Positions 26,093-34,128 of a DNA stretch of 64,000 bases are shown here, in pieces. Origin of the DNA: Stieleria varia (GTDB lineage Bacteria > Planctomycetota > Planctomycetia > Pirellulales > Pirellulaceae); NCBI RefSeq assembly GCF_038443385.1, contig NZ_CP151726.1, forward strand, positions 1 through 64,000, read 5' to 3'. The notes beneath the pieces were generated by a model. It saw nothing but the letters and a program-made list of their open reading frames with translations. It was not told where the DNA came from and made no database searches. A program made the position numbers and the translations under genes. Position 1 is the first letter of the stretch, and each line of letters opens with the position of its first letter.

Positions 26093-26112
26093 CGATTGTT
26101 CGTCGCGGTTTC
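26093..26112 (-). other. attC right end after intron copy 1
   Basis: GCGATTGTTCGTCGCGG is the typical attC ending. Its left half, expected near 24590-24625, is damaged by the deletion that removed the intron 5' end. Confidence 0.5.
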
Positions 26113-26134
26113 GAGTTACGGTTGTGAGGCCATT

Positions 26135-26482
26135 CTACACGTTTGCGATCTGCCAATCGATGTTGCTTCGCCATGAATCATCGCCGATCAAGTATCGCGT
26201 AAATGTGTCAATCAAATCATTCAGCGTTTTGTAACCGTTGGCCCGGAAATGAGTGTTCGTGTCTCCAGCGTGGTATTCAAGTATCCAAGGATCGGAATCA
26301 TTTTGCTTCAGGAATTGTCTGCATTCATCGGTCGGCTGCCAGTCGCTTGCGGCTTGAATGAACGACGTTTCGGAATCTGCGAGAATGGCGAACTTGCCGA
26401 AGACGTCGGATTCGAGAATCTCGCGAAGGACTTCCTGGGTCACGTCATCGATCGGATCCAGTTCTTCAGTTGTCAGCTGCAT
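26135..26482 (-). CDS. Unknown cassette protein
   Basis: 115 residues from MQLTTEELDPIDDVTQEVLR. Acidic, apparently soluble, with FGKFAILADSETSFIQAAS and WILEYHAGDTNTHFRANGY segments that recall immunity- or SMI1-like folds; this likeness is weak. The ATG at 26482 is used because upstream codons enter attC sequence. Confidence 0.6.
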   Translation of the reverse strand: MQLTTEELDPIDDVTQEVLREILESDVFGKFAILADSETSFIQAASDWQPTDECRQFLKQNDSDPWILEYHAGDTNTHFRANGYKTLNDLIDTFTRYLIGDDSWRSNIDWQIANV

Positions 26483-26504
26483 GGGATGACATCTCTTGGA
26501 GCGA

Positions 26505-26596
26505 CGATCGCTGGCGATCACGCAGTCGCCGCCAAAAAACTATGATTCAAATTCGCGGCCGACCCGCGACTTGCGTGCATCGCTTTGTTCGTCCGC
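26505..26596 (-). other. attC site with altered left core
   Basis: Starts GACGATCGCTGGCGATCACG, where other sites have AACG, so the core reads ATC. The arm CGCGGCCGACCCGCGACTTG and end CTTTGTTCGTC are normal. Confidence 0.6.
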
Positions 26597-26617
26597 ACTC
26601 TTTGAGCTGACCACGGT

Positions 26618-27046
26618 TTATTCTAACGGAAAGTCAGGGGATTCACAAACGATCGTGACGTCAACATCGTCCTCAAAAATGCTTCGAATCGTCTCATGAA
26701 GTTTGTCAACCTCGGCGGACGTGTCAATAGATCGTAGTTTTGTCCAGCTCCATTTCTTACCTTTAGGGGTGAGTACAGTCACGCAAAGATCCAGATCACC
26801 CGAATCATCGATTTGAATACCGTAAACTCCGATCCCACATGTGAAATCCAATCCCTTGACGTCCACCCACCATCCCCAATCTTCGCAGACGACGAAGGGG
26901 ACGGAATAACCGCGACCCGCCAAACTTGTTTGCAGGTATTGGGCACACGCTTTGCCATACATGCCTTCGTTCACGAGCTCGTCATCCTCGCCCGGCAAAA
27001 TTCGCAGCTTAGCTGATCGAATGTGAAGAAAGGGATTCGCAGTCAT
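26618..27046 (-). CDS. Unknown cassette protein
   Basis: 142 residues, no family recognised. MTANPFLHIRSAKLRILPGE is followed by LAGRGYSVPFVVCEDWGWWV, a strand-rich pattern with DWGWWVDVKG that resembles small cassette-borne or immunity proteins. Soluble by composition. The ATG at 27046 lies about 30 bp from the preceding attC. Confidence 0.65.
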   Translation of the reverse strand: MTANPFLHIRSAKLRILPGEDDELVNEGMYGKACAQYLQTSLAGRGYSVPFVVCEDWGWWVDVKGLDFTCGIGVYGIQIDDSGDLDLCVTVLTPKGKKWSWTKLRSIDTSAEVDKLHETIRSIFEDDVDVTIVCESPDFPLE

Positions 27047-27075
27047 GTATTATTCGAACGGCAACGCGTGATGGA

Positions 27076-27149
27076 CGAACGCAGAGATCACCCAGCCGCG
27101 GCGGTGGTCTCTTGTGGTATGGAAAGACAACACCCGCGGCTTGGGTGCA
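27076..27149 (-). other. attC left part, split by intron copy 2
   Basis: AACGCAGAGATCACCCAGCC and CACCCGCGGCTTGGGTGCA are the left and central parts; the right end TCGGCATTGTTATCGC resumes at 28983. Joined, the sequence is a normal attC, so the intron boundary is exact. Confidence 0.8.
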
Positions 27150-28982
27150 GTACGCCCAACATGGGCGTGATCTTGTGGGGTGAAAGTCCCCTGTACTTAG
27201 TTCCGGTTACTTTCAACACGAGGCAGTATACCAAATGTAACTCTTACGAAAGACAGTACGAGGCGAGGGCAACTGCGCACAAGGTGACAAACCGTGGGGA
27301 GGAAGCCTGCGGATGTGCTCGTAAAGATGGCTCTGGCCTGAGGAACGTGCGGTTCGACGAGAACTGAATCGGACAGAATTCCCACGGCTACTCGTGCCGT
27401 CCACATCCACGCCAAGACCCGTCAGGTTCGCGCGCAGCATGCAGCAACGTGGTACAGAAATCACATTGAGGCCGATGACCCTAGGTGAACTGGCTGCTGA
27501 CAGCGAAACCGAACCGGAAAAGCAGGGCACAGGTAGATGTGGCCCAACAAGCAATGAATACAGTGACGGGAACAGATCACGTGTCCGTGAAAATCGATGG
27601 CCCCCATCGACCAAACGGACGTCCCTTATTTGGGGAGGGCTTCATCCTGCGGCCGCTAGTAGAGCTTGCTCCAACGCGGGGTGGGCCGTGGTAACACGAA
27701 CCCACGATCGAAGTCGGCAGCAGAAGGCATAGGAGTGACCCGCCGAGTCCAACGGCGACACAAAGGCCTGAACGTCACAAGACAAGGAACGAACCACCGA
27801 TGAACTCTGATGCTTCCTCGCTCTCCATCCGGGCTTGACCCGGTGGAAGCAAGACTGATGAGCTACAAAGTAACACGAACCCACGATCGAAGTCGGCAGC
27901 AGAAGGCATAGGAGTGATCCGCCGAGTCCAACGGCGACAGAAAGGCCCGAACGTCACAAGACAAGGAACGAACCACCGATGAGTTTTGACGCTTCCTCGC
28001 TCTCCATCCGGGCTTGACCCGGTGGAAGCAAGACTGATGTGCTACAAAGAAGCGGTCGATTCTCTTGGCTCCCCTCCGGCCTCGTGCCGGTGGTAGCAAG
28101 GACGATCACTGGCCATCTCAAGTCGCGTTGGTCCCTTTGCCACCGGCACGAGGCCAGTGGGGAGATGGGGTTCGATTGGCCTGCGGTGTCGTAGCCAGTC
28201 AGTCGGATTCACCACCGGCACGAGGCCGGTTGGAGTCTGGTCAAATCGAACGAATGGTAACAGCTATGCGGACGACTTCGTGATTTTCACAAAGACCGAA
28301 GCGGCGGCGCAGCGTGTGTACGGGAGCATCGAACGCTTCTTGACCGACCGATTGAAGTTGACCGTCAACCACGACAAGAGCAACATCCGCAAAACGGATG
28401 GGCTTGAGTACGTGGGCTATGAGTTTCGTGGCTACGGCGGCCAAATACGAGTCAGTGGTAAGAAGCTGAAGGCATTCAAAGAGCGTGCCTCGGAGATCTT
28501 TCGTAGAAACCGAGGCGTCTCGATGGAATCGCGTTACAAGGCTTTCGCATCCTACGAACGGGGCTGGTTAGGGTACTTCGCGTTGGATCAAATGAAGACA
28601 ACGTTCACCAACTTGGACAAATGCCCCAAACTGATCAACGCAGGCCGTCGGGTACGCGCCTGTTACTGGAAACAGTGGCGGAAATCGAAGACCCGTCTGA
28701 AGAATCTGATGTCGTTGGGCGTGTCTTATCGTGTCGCTCGTGGCTTTGCGATGAGCGGCAAGGGCTCGTGTTGGTTGGCAGGCAGAGCGTCTTTCCACGA
28801 CGTCAGGTGTCCAGTGAGCTTTATCCAACGAGTATCTGGCCGCTGAGGGCTTGTTTATTCTTGAAGAGTGCTGGCTATCGCTTGCATCCTTGAGGCGAAA
28901 CGCACTGTATTCATCGATCTAGTGCGGACCCGCATGCTAGGTGTTGTGGGAGGGGTCCCGGGCAACCGGGCCCCTATCCCGA
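27150..28982 (+). mobile_element. Group IIC-attC intron, copy 2 (both ends present)
   Basis: Starts GTACGCCCAACATGGGCGTG with ATCTTGTGGGGTGAAAGTCC, the class C domain I start, and ends CCCCTATCCCGA. Inserted between GGCTTGGGTGCA and TCGGCATTGTT of an attC, antisense to the cassette genes. The 5' half of the RT gene is missing and replaced by short palindromic blocks (CCTCGTGCCGG, GGCACGAGGCC). A segment of about 180 bp (TAACACGAACCCACGATCGA onward) is duplicated at 27692 and 27870. The ribozyme ends could still function if a maturase acts in trans. Confidence 0.85.
28262..28846 (+). pseudogene. Intron reverse transcriptase/maturase remnant, copy 2
   Basis: Open frame from YADDFVIFTK through the thumb and X domain (RRVRACYWKQWRKSKTRLKN, LGVSYRVARGFAMSGKGSCW) to the stop at 28844-28846. 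This half is intact, with about 190 residues of the usual 420 or more. Catalytic YADD is present but the upstream RT motifs are missing, so no reverse transcription is expected. The frame runs open upstream to 28157 but that part is not RT-like. Confidence 0.8.
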
Positions 28983-28999
28983 TCGGCATTGTTATCGCT

Positions 29000-29497
29000 T
29001 CATTGTCCTAATGCGGCGAGCATGAAGTTGAGCTTGTTCTTCGTTGTTGGAAGCCCGCGTTCGGCCAAAAGATCATGAAGCGTCATGTCACAATCCCAAA
29101 TTGTTGTCGCCGCCGCCAGTTGTGTCAAAACGTATATTTGGGTTGGACCAAGTGCTGCCCGATCAGCCCCATTCGTCGTGGCTAAAGGGATCGTCATTGC
29201 AAGCAGTGCGTGCATTGCCTCGTAGAATTGGTCATCGCGCGTGAACGTTGCCAGCAAGGGATCAATTGTCGGATTTGTCGGCGAGACGGGCAGATTGGTG
29301 AGAGCCTCGGTCACGTCCTGCTGCAAATCAGCGCCGTCAGCCATCTCAGCGTAATCGACCGAAATCCCGTTGTGGTCGTCACGAAGGCAAAGCAGTAGCG
29401 CTCCACCAAGCACGATAAGGTCATCCTCGGTTACTGCATTCGGATCGCGAAGCAATTGGCGAATCCGTGGTTCAACGTCAGCAGCTGTAGGAAGCAT
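29000..29497 (-). CDS. Unknown cassette protein
   Basis: 165 residues from MLPTAADVEPRIRQLLRDPN. Largely helical and acidic, with ALTNLPVSPTNPTIDPLLAT and QIYVLTQLAAATTIWDCDMT. No family recognised. The ATG at 29497 is 15 bp from the attC; upstream in-frame codons are attC-derived and rejected. Confidence 0.65.
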   Translation of the reverse strand: MLPTAADVEPRIRQLLRDPNAVTEDDLIVLGGALLLCLRDDHNGISVDYAEMADGADLQQDVTEALTNLPVSPTNPTIDPLLATFTRDDQFYEAMHALLAMTIPLATTNGADRAALGPTQIYVLTQLAAATTIWDCDMTLHDLLAERGLPTTKNKLNFMLAALGQ

Positions 29498-29511
29498 GGG
29501 ACTCAGAGTGC

Positions 29512-29600
29512 GATAACGGTGCGGATCACGTGGTCGCCGCAAACGACTAACCACTTCAAAAAACTCAACTCGGCGACTCACGTGCATCCGCTGGTTCGCC
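29512..29600 (-). other. attC site
   Basis: AACGGTGCGGATCACGTGGT with CGCCGC and GGCGACTCACGTGCATCCGC arms, ending CTGGTTCGCC. The stop of the next cassette gene lies within it. Confidence 0.8.
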
Positions 29601-30209
29601 CATTTCACGACGTATTCTAACCCGATCATCGAATGTGATGTGCGGACGGTTGATTGCATCTGCAATTCCCTGAGCCACTTGCCTTAGATCTGATTCAGCT
29701 CCCCCTAGCGTTGACACGAGGCATAGCGACGTCAATCCATTTCCGTTGGCAATTGATAGTTGAATTTCCGAAACAGAATCCCCGTCATCGTCCGAGAAGG
29801 TCGCATCAACGACGGCATGTACATCATCTAAGGGAATTGTCTGTTTGCCACCGAATAGACAAATCGATGCCGTGTTCTTGGAATACAACAGAAATGGACG
29901 ATATCGACGAGTTGCAGCTCTACGGATGATCGGGAAATAAAAGGGAGCTGGGATAATTACCGAACCCAACACAATCACGCCCCACGGGATTGGTTCGGAA
30001 TTTAGCTCAATGGCGGCGAAACCGAAGAGAAGGAACAGTGTTCCAATCAACAACGAGTATCCGAGCAAGCGAAACCAAGGGATAGCTACGAAATCAAGCT
30101 GCCAGGCACGCACGTCCTCTACCAACAAGTAGCGATCGCAGTAGTAATAACCACTTCGCGAAAGCCGGGTGAACGACAGTTGGCTGGCGACTGCTTGTTG
30201 AGGCTGCAT
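29565..30209 (-). CDS. Two-helix membrane protein of unknown function
   Basis: 214 residues from MQPQQAVASQLSFTRLSRSG. Two hydrophobic segments (LLGYSLLIGTLFLLFGFAAI and WGVIVLGSVIIPAPFYFPII) are followed by a soluble domain resembling PH-like membrane-associated modules (RPFLLYSKNTASICLFGGKQ, TIPLDDVHAVVDATF). Start at 30209 chosen because upstream codons are in the attC. Confidence 0.65.
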   Translation of the reverse strand: MQPQQAVASQLSFTRLSRSGYYYCDRYLLVEDVRAWQLDFVAIPWFRLLGYSLLIGTLFLLFGFAAIELNSEPIPWGVIVLGSVIIPAPFYFPIIRRAATRRYRPFLLYSKNTASICLFGGKQTIPLDDVHAVVDATFSDDDGDSVSEIQLSIANGNGLTSLCLVSTLGGAESDLRQVAQGIADAINRPHITFDDRVRIRREMGEPADARESPS

Positions 30210-30219
30210 CAACTCGTTG

Positions 30220-30310
30220 GGCGAACGACCGCGATCACCCCGTCGCGGCGAAAGATTTTCCATTGTCAAAACGCTCGGCTCCGCGACTGGGGTGCATCGC
30301 TTGGTTCCGC
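30220..30310 (-). other. attC site
   Basis: AACGACCGCGATCACCCCGT and CGCGACTGGGGTGCATCGC arms, ending TTGGTTCC. Confidence 0.8.
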
Positions 30311-30892
30311 CTTCTTCTCCCGATTCAAGTCGCGTGCTCCGAATATGAACGGGTCCCTCCATTCGCCAACTTTCGTCTTTGTATCGGCGTCGTAAAGATC
30401 GGACACCGACGGAGGATTCTTCAACACCTCGATCGGATCATTGCCTTCGACGCGCACGAGAACGCCGTAGTCATAAAGTTTATGGTCGGTTGTCCAAACC
30501 CGCCATGCGTCGCCGCGCCATAAAATATCGCGCCCGTTTACTTTGTCTGGATGCCAGTAGTCGCCGCCCGCCGAGAACCAGCCGTCTGTTAACTCGATTT
30601 CTCCGTCGTCGGTGAACCCGCCCGTGCAGGCGAAAAGGAAGAATTTGTAATCACGTTTTCGAACGTGTAGATATGAAGTGTGGAATCCACGAATCTCGGA
30701 GACGTTGACATAGATGCCGGGCACTAGTTCGTTCTGCCGCTCCGCCTTCGGTGTTGATGCGATTAGCTTCGGCATCTGAGGTTCTTCAGATTCATCGATG
30801 ATACCGTCGCCGTTCGTGTCTTCGATCTGCTGAGCGGTCGACAATGCGGACGCGTACAACGCGAAGATAAGCGAGGCAGTAGCAATTCGCAT
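30266..30892 (-). CDS. Exported protein of unknown function
   Basis: 208 residues. The start MRIATASLIFALYASALSTA is a signal peptide ending before QQIED. An EF-like DTNGDGIIDESEEP follows, common at the front of exported planctomycete proteins. The rest (YLHVRKRDYKFFLFACTGGF, WRGDAWRVWTTDHKLYDYGV) has no recognised family. The last ~14 codons are attC-derived. An alternative ATG at 30904 adds four residues. Confidence 0.65.
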   Translation of the reverse strand: MRIATASLIFALYASALSTAQQIEDTNGDGIIDESEEPQMPKLIASTPKAERQNELVPGIYVNVSEIRGFHTSYLHVRKRDYKFFLFACTGGFTDDGEIELTDGWFSAGGDYWHPDKVNGRDILWRGDAWRVWTTDHKLYDYGVLVRVEGNDPIEVLKNPPSVSDLYDADTKTKVGEWRDPFIFGARDLNREKKAEPSDAPQSRSRAF

Positions 30893-30913
30893 TGGAGTAT
30901 CCATTCTCGTTGG

Positions 30914-31003
30914 CGGAACGGTAGTGTTGACCGAGATCGCGTCTTGTGTCTTCCATGTCAACAACCGCTACATCGCGATCTTCGGTCCAACACATGGTTA
31001 CTC
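30914..31003 (-). other. attC site
   Basis: AACGGTAGTGTTGACCGAGA with GCGATCTTCGGTCCAACACA and end TGGTTACTC. Confidence 0.75.
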
Positions 31004-31004
31004 G

Positions 31005-31439
31005 CTATTCCGGTGCCTCGATCACGACCATCGTAAGTCTCAACCACCAATATTGGTATTGAAGCAACAGGTGGCTATCGCCGGAGTCATTTTCAAGCCA
31101 TGACAGAGGTGTGTACAGCATATCAACACATGATTTGAGACGCGAGCTTTTGGCCAGTAGCGGGAAGTGATCGGGAAGGCAAAAGATGGCAAATAACGGG
31201 CCTGTCATGCCAATGTAAAAAAGGACGCACGCTAAGCAGAGGACGCACGCCCATGTTCGCGGTCGTCGCAAGAGAATGGAAGAGGTGGAATTGCGAGATG
31301 AAAACCAATGCGCAACCAGCAATGGAAGCGGCACGAGTAAAATACACGACAAAGTCAGCATCGGCATGGATCGGCAAACGCATATCGCGACAGCAATTCC
31401 AAGAACGATCCAGAGCAGCGTCGAGAGTCGGTACTGCAT
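31005..31439 (-). CDS. Small multi-pass membrane protein
   Basis: 144 residues starting MQYRLSTLLWIVLGIAVAIC, the planctomycete-type RLSTLL(W) membrane head. Three hydrophobic segments are seen (first 25 residues, LTLSCILLVPLPLLVAHWF, TWACVLCLACVLFYIGMTGP). Function unknown. The gene fills its cassette almost exactly between two attC sites. Confidence 0.65.
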   Translation of the reverse strand: MQYRLSTLLWIVLGIAVAICVCRSMPMLTLSCILLVPLPLLVAHWFSSRNSTSSILLRRPRTWACVLCLACVLFYIGMTGPLFAIFCLPDHFPLLAKSSRLKSCVDMLYTPLSWLENDSGDSHLLLQYQYWWLRLTMVVIEAPE

Positions 31440-31455
31440 CTACACTCTTCAGTCG

Positions 31456-31546
31456 AGTAACGTCACGGATCACGCGGTCGCCGCGAGCGATCCTCCACTT
31501 CAAAAACCACGACTCGGCGACTCGTCGTGCATCCGATTGTTACGCG
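31456..31546 (-). other. attC site
   Basis: AACGTCACGGATCACGCGGT and CGGCGACTCGTCGTGCATCC arms, end GATTGTTACGC. Confidence 0.8.
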
Positions 31547-31566
31547 ATTCCCACCGCGTTTTACGA

Positions 31567-32001
31567 TCAATCATCCATGGCGATTGCCCAGTAGGCAATG
31601 AACCACAAAATGTTGAGTGTAGCCACCGCTGCCGTCGCAAGGCAAATGAATTCACCGATCCGGGATATACGTCCCAGGAATATTCTTGCAGCTGCGAAGA
31701 ACGCGAGTAGCGAGATCAGTATGCCAGTCCAATTGAAAAGTGAAGCGTAATCAGCGAGTGGCCCCACATACGTTACAACCGTGAAGCGACTTGAGTGATC
31801 AAATCGAACAGGAATCACACCAAGTCGCAGCAGTGCCGAACCGACGATTGCAACGCCAAGCGGAATAGTTGCGTCCAGGACACTGCGATGCTTCGATGTG
31901 AAGAAAGGTGGCTCGTTGACGACGAACGGCGGCGGAGACTCAGTCGCGAACTCGTTCATCTCAGATGTGTCGTGTGGAGCCAAGCCAACGTCCCGAGTCA
32001 T
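31567..32001 (-). CDS. Small membrane protein of unknown function
   Basis: 144 residues from MTRDVGLAPHDTSEMNEFAT. Three hydrophobic segments: ATIPLGVAIVGSALLRLGVI, LFNWTGILISLLAFFAAARI and FICLATAAVATLNILWFIAY, after a proline-rich head. An in-frame ATG at 31959 is an alternative start. Upstream codons run into attC. Function unknown. Confidence 0.6.
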   Translation of the reverse strand: MTRDVGLAPHDTSEMNEFATESPPPFVVNEPPFFTSKHRSVLDATIPLGVAIVGSALLRLGVIPVRFDHSSRFTVVTYVGPLADYASLFNWTGILISLLAFFAAARIFLGRISRIGEFICLATAAVATLNILWFIAYWAIAMDD

Positions 32002-32004
32002 TCG

Positions 32005-32096
32005 CGTAACGGTAGCCGTCACCGAGCCGCCGGAGAAACGCTCTCCATTGGCAAACCGCGCGATCGGCGGCTTCGTGTGCACGGCATTGTTCGCCC
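32005..32096 (-). other. attC site
   Basis: AACGGTAGCCGTCACCGAGC with GCTTCGTGTGCACGGC and end ATTGTTCGCC. Confidence 0.8.
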
Positions 32097-32173
32097 CTGA
32101 TGCCTTCGATGGGCAAAGCGACGACACATTGCATTCTAATGGATCCGAAAGCTGCATTGCCAAGAAACTTTGG

Positions 32174-32524
32174 CTATCTTTCGTCTTCGGTGCGATCGCG
32201 GCTGTGTATGTCAGGTGTTCCATCGCGATTGCGATCACGCGACAACGTGAACATGCATATCGCCAACAATAGATTCATTGAAATGAGAATTGAATTCACT
32301 TGCTCCTGTTCCGTCAGGTAGGGATCGAAAAACCAGTGAAGCACGGGGACGATAAATAGGCAGGCGATGATCGCGCAATATTGTGTTCGAGTCGAGAATT
32401 TCGGCTGAAGTTGGCCATCTATCGGAGTGGACGTTAGGCCTGTAATGAGAAGAGATGCCACCGCGATCACGACGAATGTCGCCAGGGTCAGAAACGCTGA
32501 AAATAAGATCGATTCCAATTCCAT
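32174..32524 (-). CDS. Small membrane protein of unknown function
   Basis: 116 residues with three hydrophobic segments (FSAFLTLATFVVIAVASLLI, YCAIIACLFIVPVLHWFF, SILISMNLLLAICMFTL) and a charged tail RDRNRDGTPDIHSRDRTEDE. No family recognised. The gap of about 75 bp to the attC on the 3' side is non-coding. Confidence 0.6.
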   Translation of the reverse strand: MELESILFSAFLTLATFVVIAVASLLITGLTSTPIDGQLQPKFSTRTQYCAIIACLFIVPVLHWFFDPYLTEQEQVNSILISMNLLLAICMFTLSRDRNRDGTPDIHSRDRTEDER

Positions 32525-32536
32525 GTTTCATTTACT

Positions 32537-32627
32537 GGCGAACGGCGGGCATAACCGAGACGCGGCGAATGACTCACCACTTCCAAAAACCTCGACTCCG
32601 CGTCTTCGGTTCATGCCATGGTTCTGC
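32537..32627 (-). other. attC site
   Basis: AACGGCGGGCATAACCGAGA with CGCGTCTTCGGTTCATGCCA and end TGGTTCTGC. Confidence 0.8.
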
Positions 32628-32634
32628 CTCATCG

Positions 32635-33225
32635 CTATGGGAACGTGATGTGTGGAGCAGAAAATGTATCAACTTGCCGCACCAGTAGTTTAGCAGTCTC
32701 AAGTTTTGCGAGCGCGTAAGTTGCGGCAATTATGAACGACTTTTTTTCGTCGGTTAGCGTGATCGGAGCGGTCGAAATAGCATTCCGAATCACTTCGACA
32801 TTTGGATGGGTTCTGGCTTGATTCTCCAATTCCTCCACTCGGTCGCGGTGTGGAGAAACGTTTAGATTCTGCCCCTCGTATGCGTGCGCGAAATCGTTCC
32901 GGATCTTGCGAAAGAGATGAAGGGCTCGCACGAGAGATGAGTCAATCACGCCAAGCCTGAATGCAAGATCAATCCGGTTAGAGAATGTGCCAAGTCCTCG
33001 TTCCGAATCGAGTAAATCGTCCTTTTTGGATGAACAGGGGAGCAACCGTTGCCGGACCAAAAAGCCAACAAGTTCGTCCATCTTGGAAGTTGCGACAATC
33101 ACGGCCACGTGATCAGGCTGACCCAAGAACGTGGTCATGAACGTCGCCGCTGTGTGAACGGCTTCCTTTAGGCGCTGCGTAGCCATTGCGACCGCGGGAT
33201 CATCAGATTTTGGCGAATCGGTCAT
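32635..33225 (-). CDS. MltR-like (mannitol repressor family) protein
   Basis: 196 residues. The segment LGTFSNRIDLAFRLGVIDSS then LVRALHLFRKIRNDFAHAYE matches the conserved core of MltR/YggD-type proteins (L-x-T-F-xx-RI-xx-A-x-x-LGL ... IRKIRNxFAH). Members are small helical proteins; MltR represses the mannitol operon in E. coli, but no mannitol genes are nearby, so the role here is unknown. One of few array genes with a recognisable family. Confidence 0.65.
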   Translation of the reverse strand: MTDSPKSDDPAVAMATQRLKEAVHTAATFMTTFLGQPDHVAVIVATSKMDELVGFLVRQRLLPCSSKKDDLLDSERGLGTFSNRIDLAFRLGVIDSSLVRALHLFRKIRNDFAHAYEGQNLNVSPHRDRVEELENQARTHPNVEVIRNAISTAPITLTDEKKSFIIAATYALAKLETAKLLVRQVDTFSAPHITFP

Positions 33226-33242
33226 GCAGATCTAATTAATGG

Positions 33243-33332
33243 CAGAACGTTGCCCATCAGCGGGCACGCGAGGTTGATTGACCACTGCCAAAACGCCCTA
33301 TCGCGTGCTCCGTTGCATGGGATGGTTCGTCG
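33243..33332 (-). other. attC site
   Basis: AACGTTGCCCATCAGCGGGC with CGCGTGCTCCGTTGCATGGG and end ATGGTTCGTCG. Confidence 0.8.
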
Positions 33333-33414
33333 GCATTGTATTGTGAAACGAGCGACCACCGCCGTTCTCCCATGGACTATTGTACGCTTTCCCGACGGCA
33401 ACGACAAAGCTCCA

Positions 33415-33780
33415 TTACATCGGAAAACGATCAACAGAGTGATTGGCGATTGTGTTGACGACTCCAAGTTGCAAGAGTCCGGCGGCTATCGCATATGTCA
33501 GGCAGCGGCGTTTCATCAGCTGATGACGTTGTCGGACATATATCGCCGTAACGATGACCGTAGTGCAACCGGTAACGATCGATATCAATCGGCCAATGTC
33601 TTTCTGGATCAGGAAATTCAGTCCGTCTTGCTGCCACATCAAAAACAGAATCAAGAGCCATCCGTAGCAAACAAATTGCGATGTCCTGAACGCTAACGAG
33701 ATTGATTGCTCGGGTTGTGGCTCCGACAGTGGGAATGAGTCCGCAGGTTCGCTCGGTGGTTGGTACGGCGATTGAATCAC
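33415..33780 (-). CDS. Small membrane protein of unknown function
   Basis: 121 residues, GTG start at 33780 giving (V)IQSPYQPPSEPADSFPLSE, a planctomycete-like SPYQPP head. Three hydrophobic segments follow (FVCYGWLLILFLMWQ, LISIVTGCTTVIVTAIYV, LTYAIAAGLLQLGVVNTIA). The upstream open frame is attC-derived and excluded. Function unknown. Confidence 0.6.
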   Translation of the reverse strand: MIQSPYQPPSEPADSFPLSEPQPEQSISLAFRTSQFVCYGWLLILFLMWQQDGLNFLIQKDIGRLISIVTGCTTVIVTAIYVRQRHQLMKRRCLTYAIAAGLLQLGVVNTIANHSVDRFPM

Positions 33781-33804
33781 AACTATACGCTGACACTTAG
33801 TCCG

Positions 33805-34112
33805 ACGAACGCAGAGATCACCCAGCCGCGGCGGTGGTCTCTTGTGGTACGTAACGACAACACCCGCGGCTTGGGTGCATCGACATGGATCATCGCGGTA
33901 CAAGGAGCGACGGCCGGAACCAGCGTCGCTCCATGCTATTGTACCCGGTCAACTCGATCGTGGGTTAATCGAGAACTCCGCTCCGTCTTTGCCTCCACTC
34001 TGCACTCGATCGCTAGCCGCGTTGATCGACACCGTTCACCGGGCCGCGGCGAACGAGGTTGATTTTTGAATCCGCGCGGTCCGCGGCTCCGCGTGCAACG
34101 GTTTGTTATGCG
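33805..34112 (-). repeat. Fused double-attC element, copy 1
   Basis: Two attC sites joined by about 140 bp without a gene. The left site starts with intact AACGCAGAGATCACCCAGCC and should end GTTC but reads CATGGATCATCG; the right site should start AACG but reads GATCGACACCGTTCACC and ends normally in TTTGTTATGC. The insert has GGTACAA/TTGTACC and GAGCGACG/CGTCGCTC arms. Other copies: 36.43, 39.20 and 41.38 kb. Confidence 0.8.
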
Positions 34113-34128
34113 ACACTTGCGGTGACGT

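Noticed and set aside
29654-32321. Plus-strand ORFs such as 31276-31710 and 31898-32272 within the array
   Set aside because: They run across attC sites and oppose the uniform minus orientation of cassettes; better minus-strand genes with membrane or signal segments exist.
33415-33903. Minus-strand ORFs beginning MYRDDPCRCTQAAGVVVTYH (also near 36.5, 39.3 and 41.5 kb)
   Set aside because: This peptide is the translation of the left attC of the fused element; it occurs ahead of unrelated genes and is not a shared protein domain.
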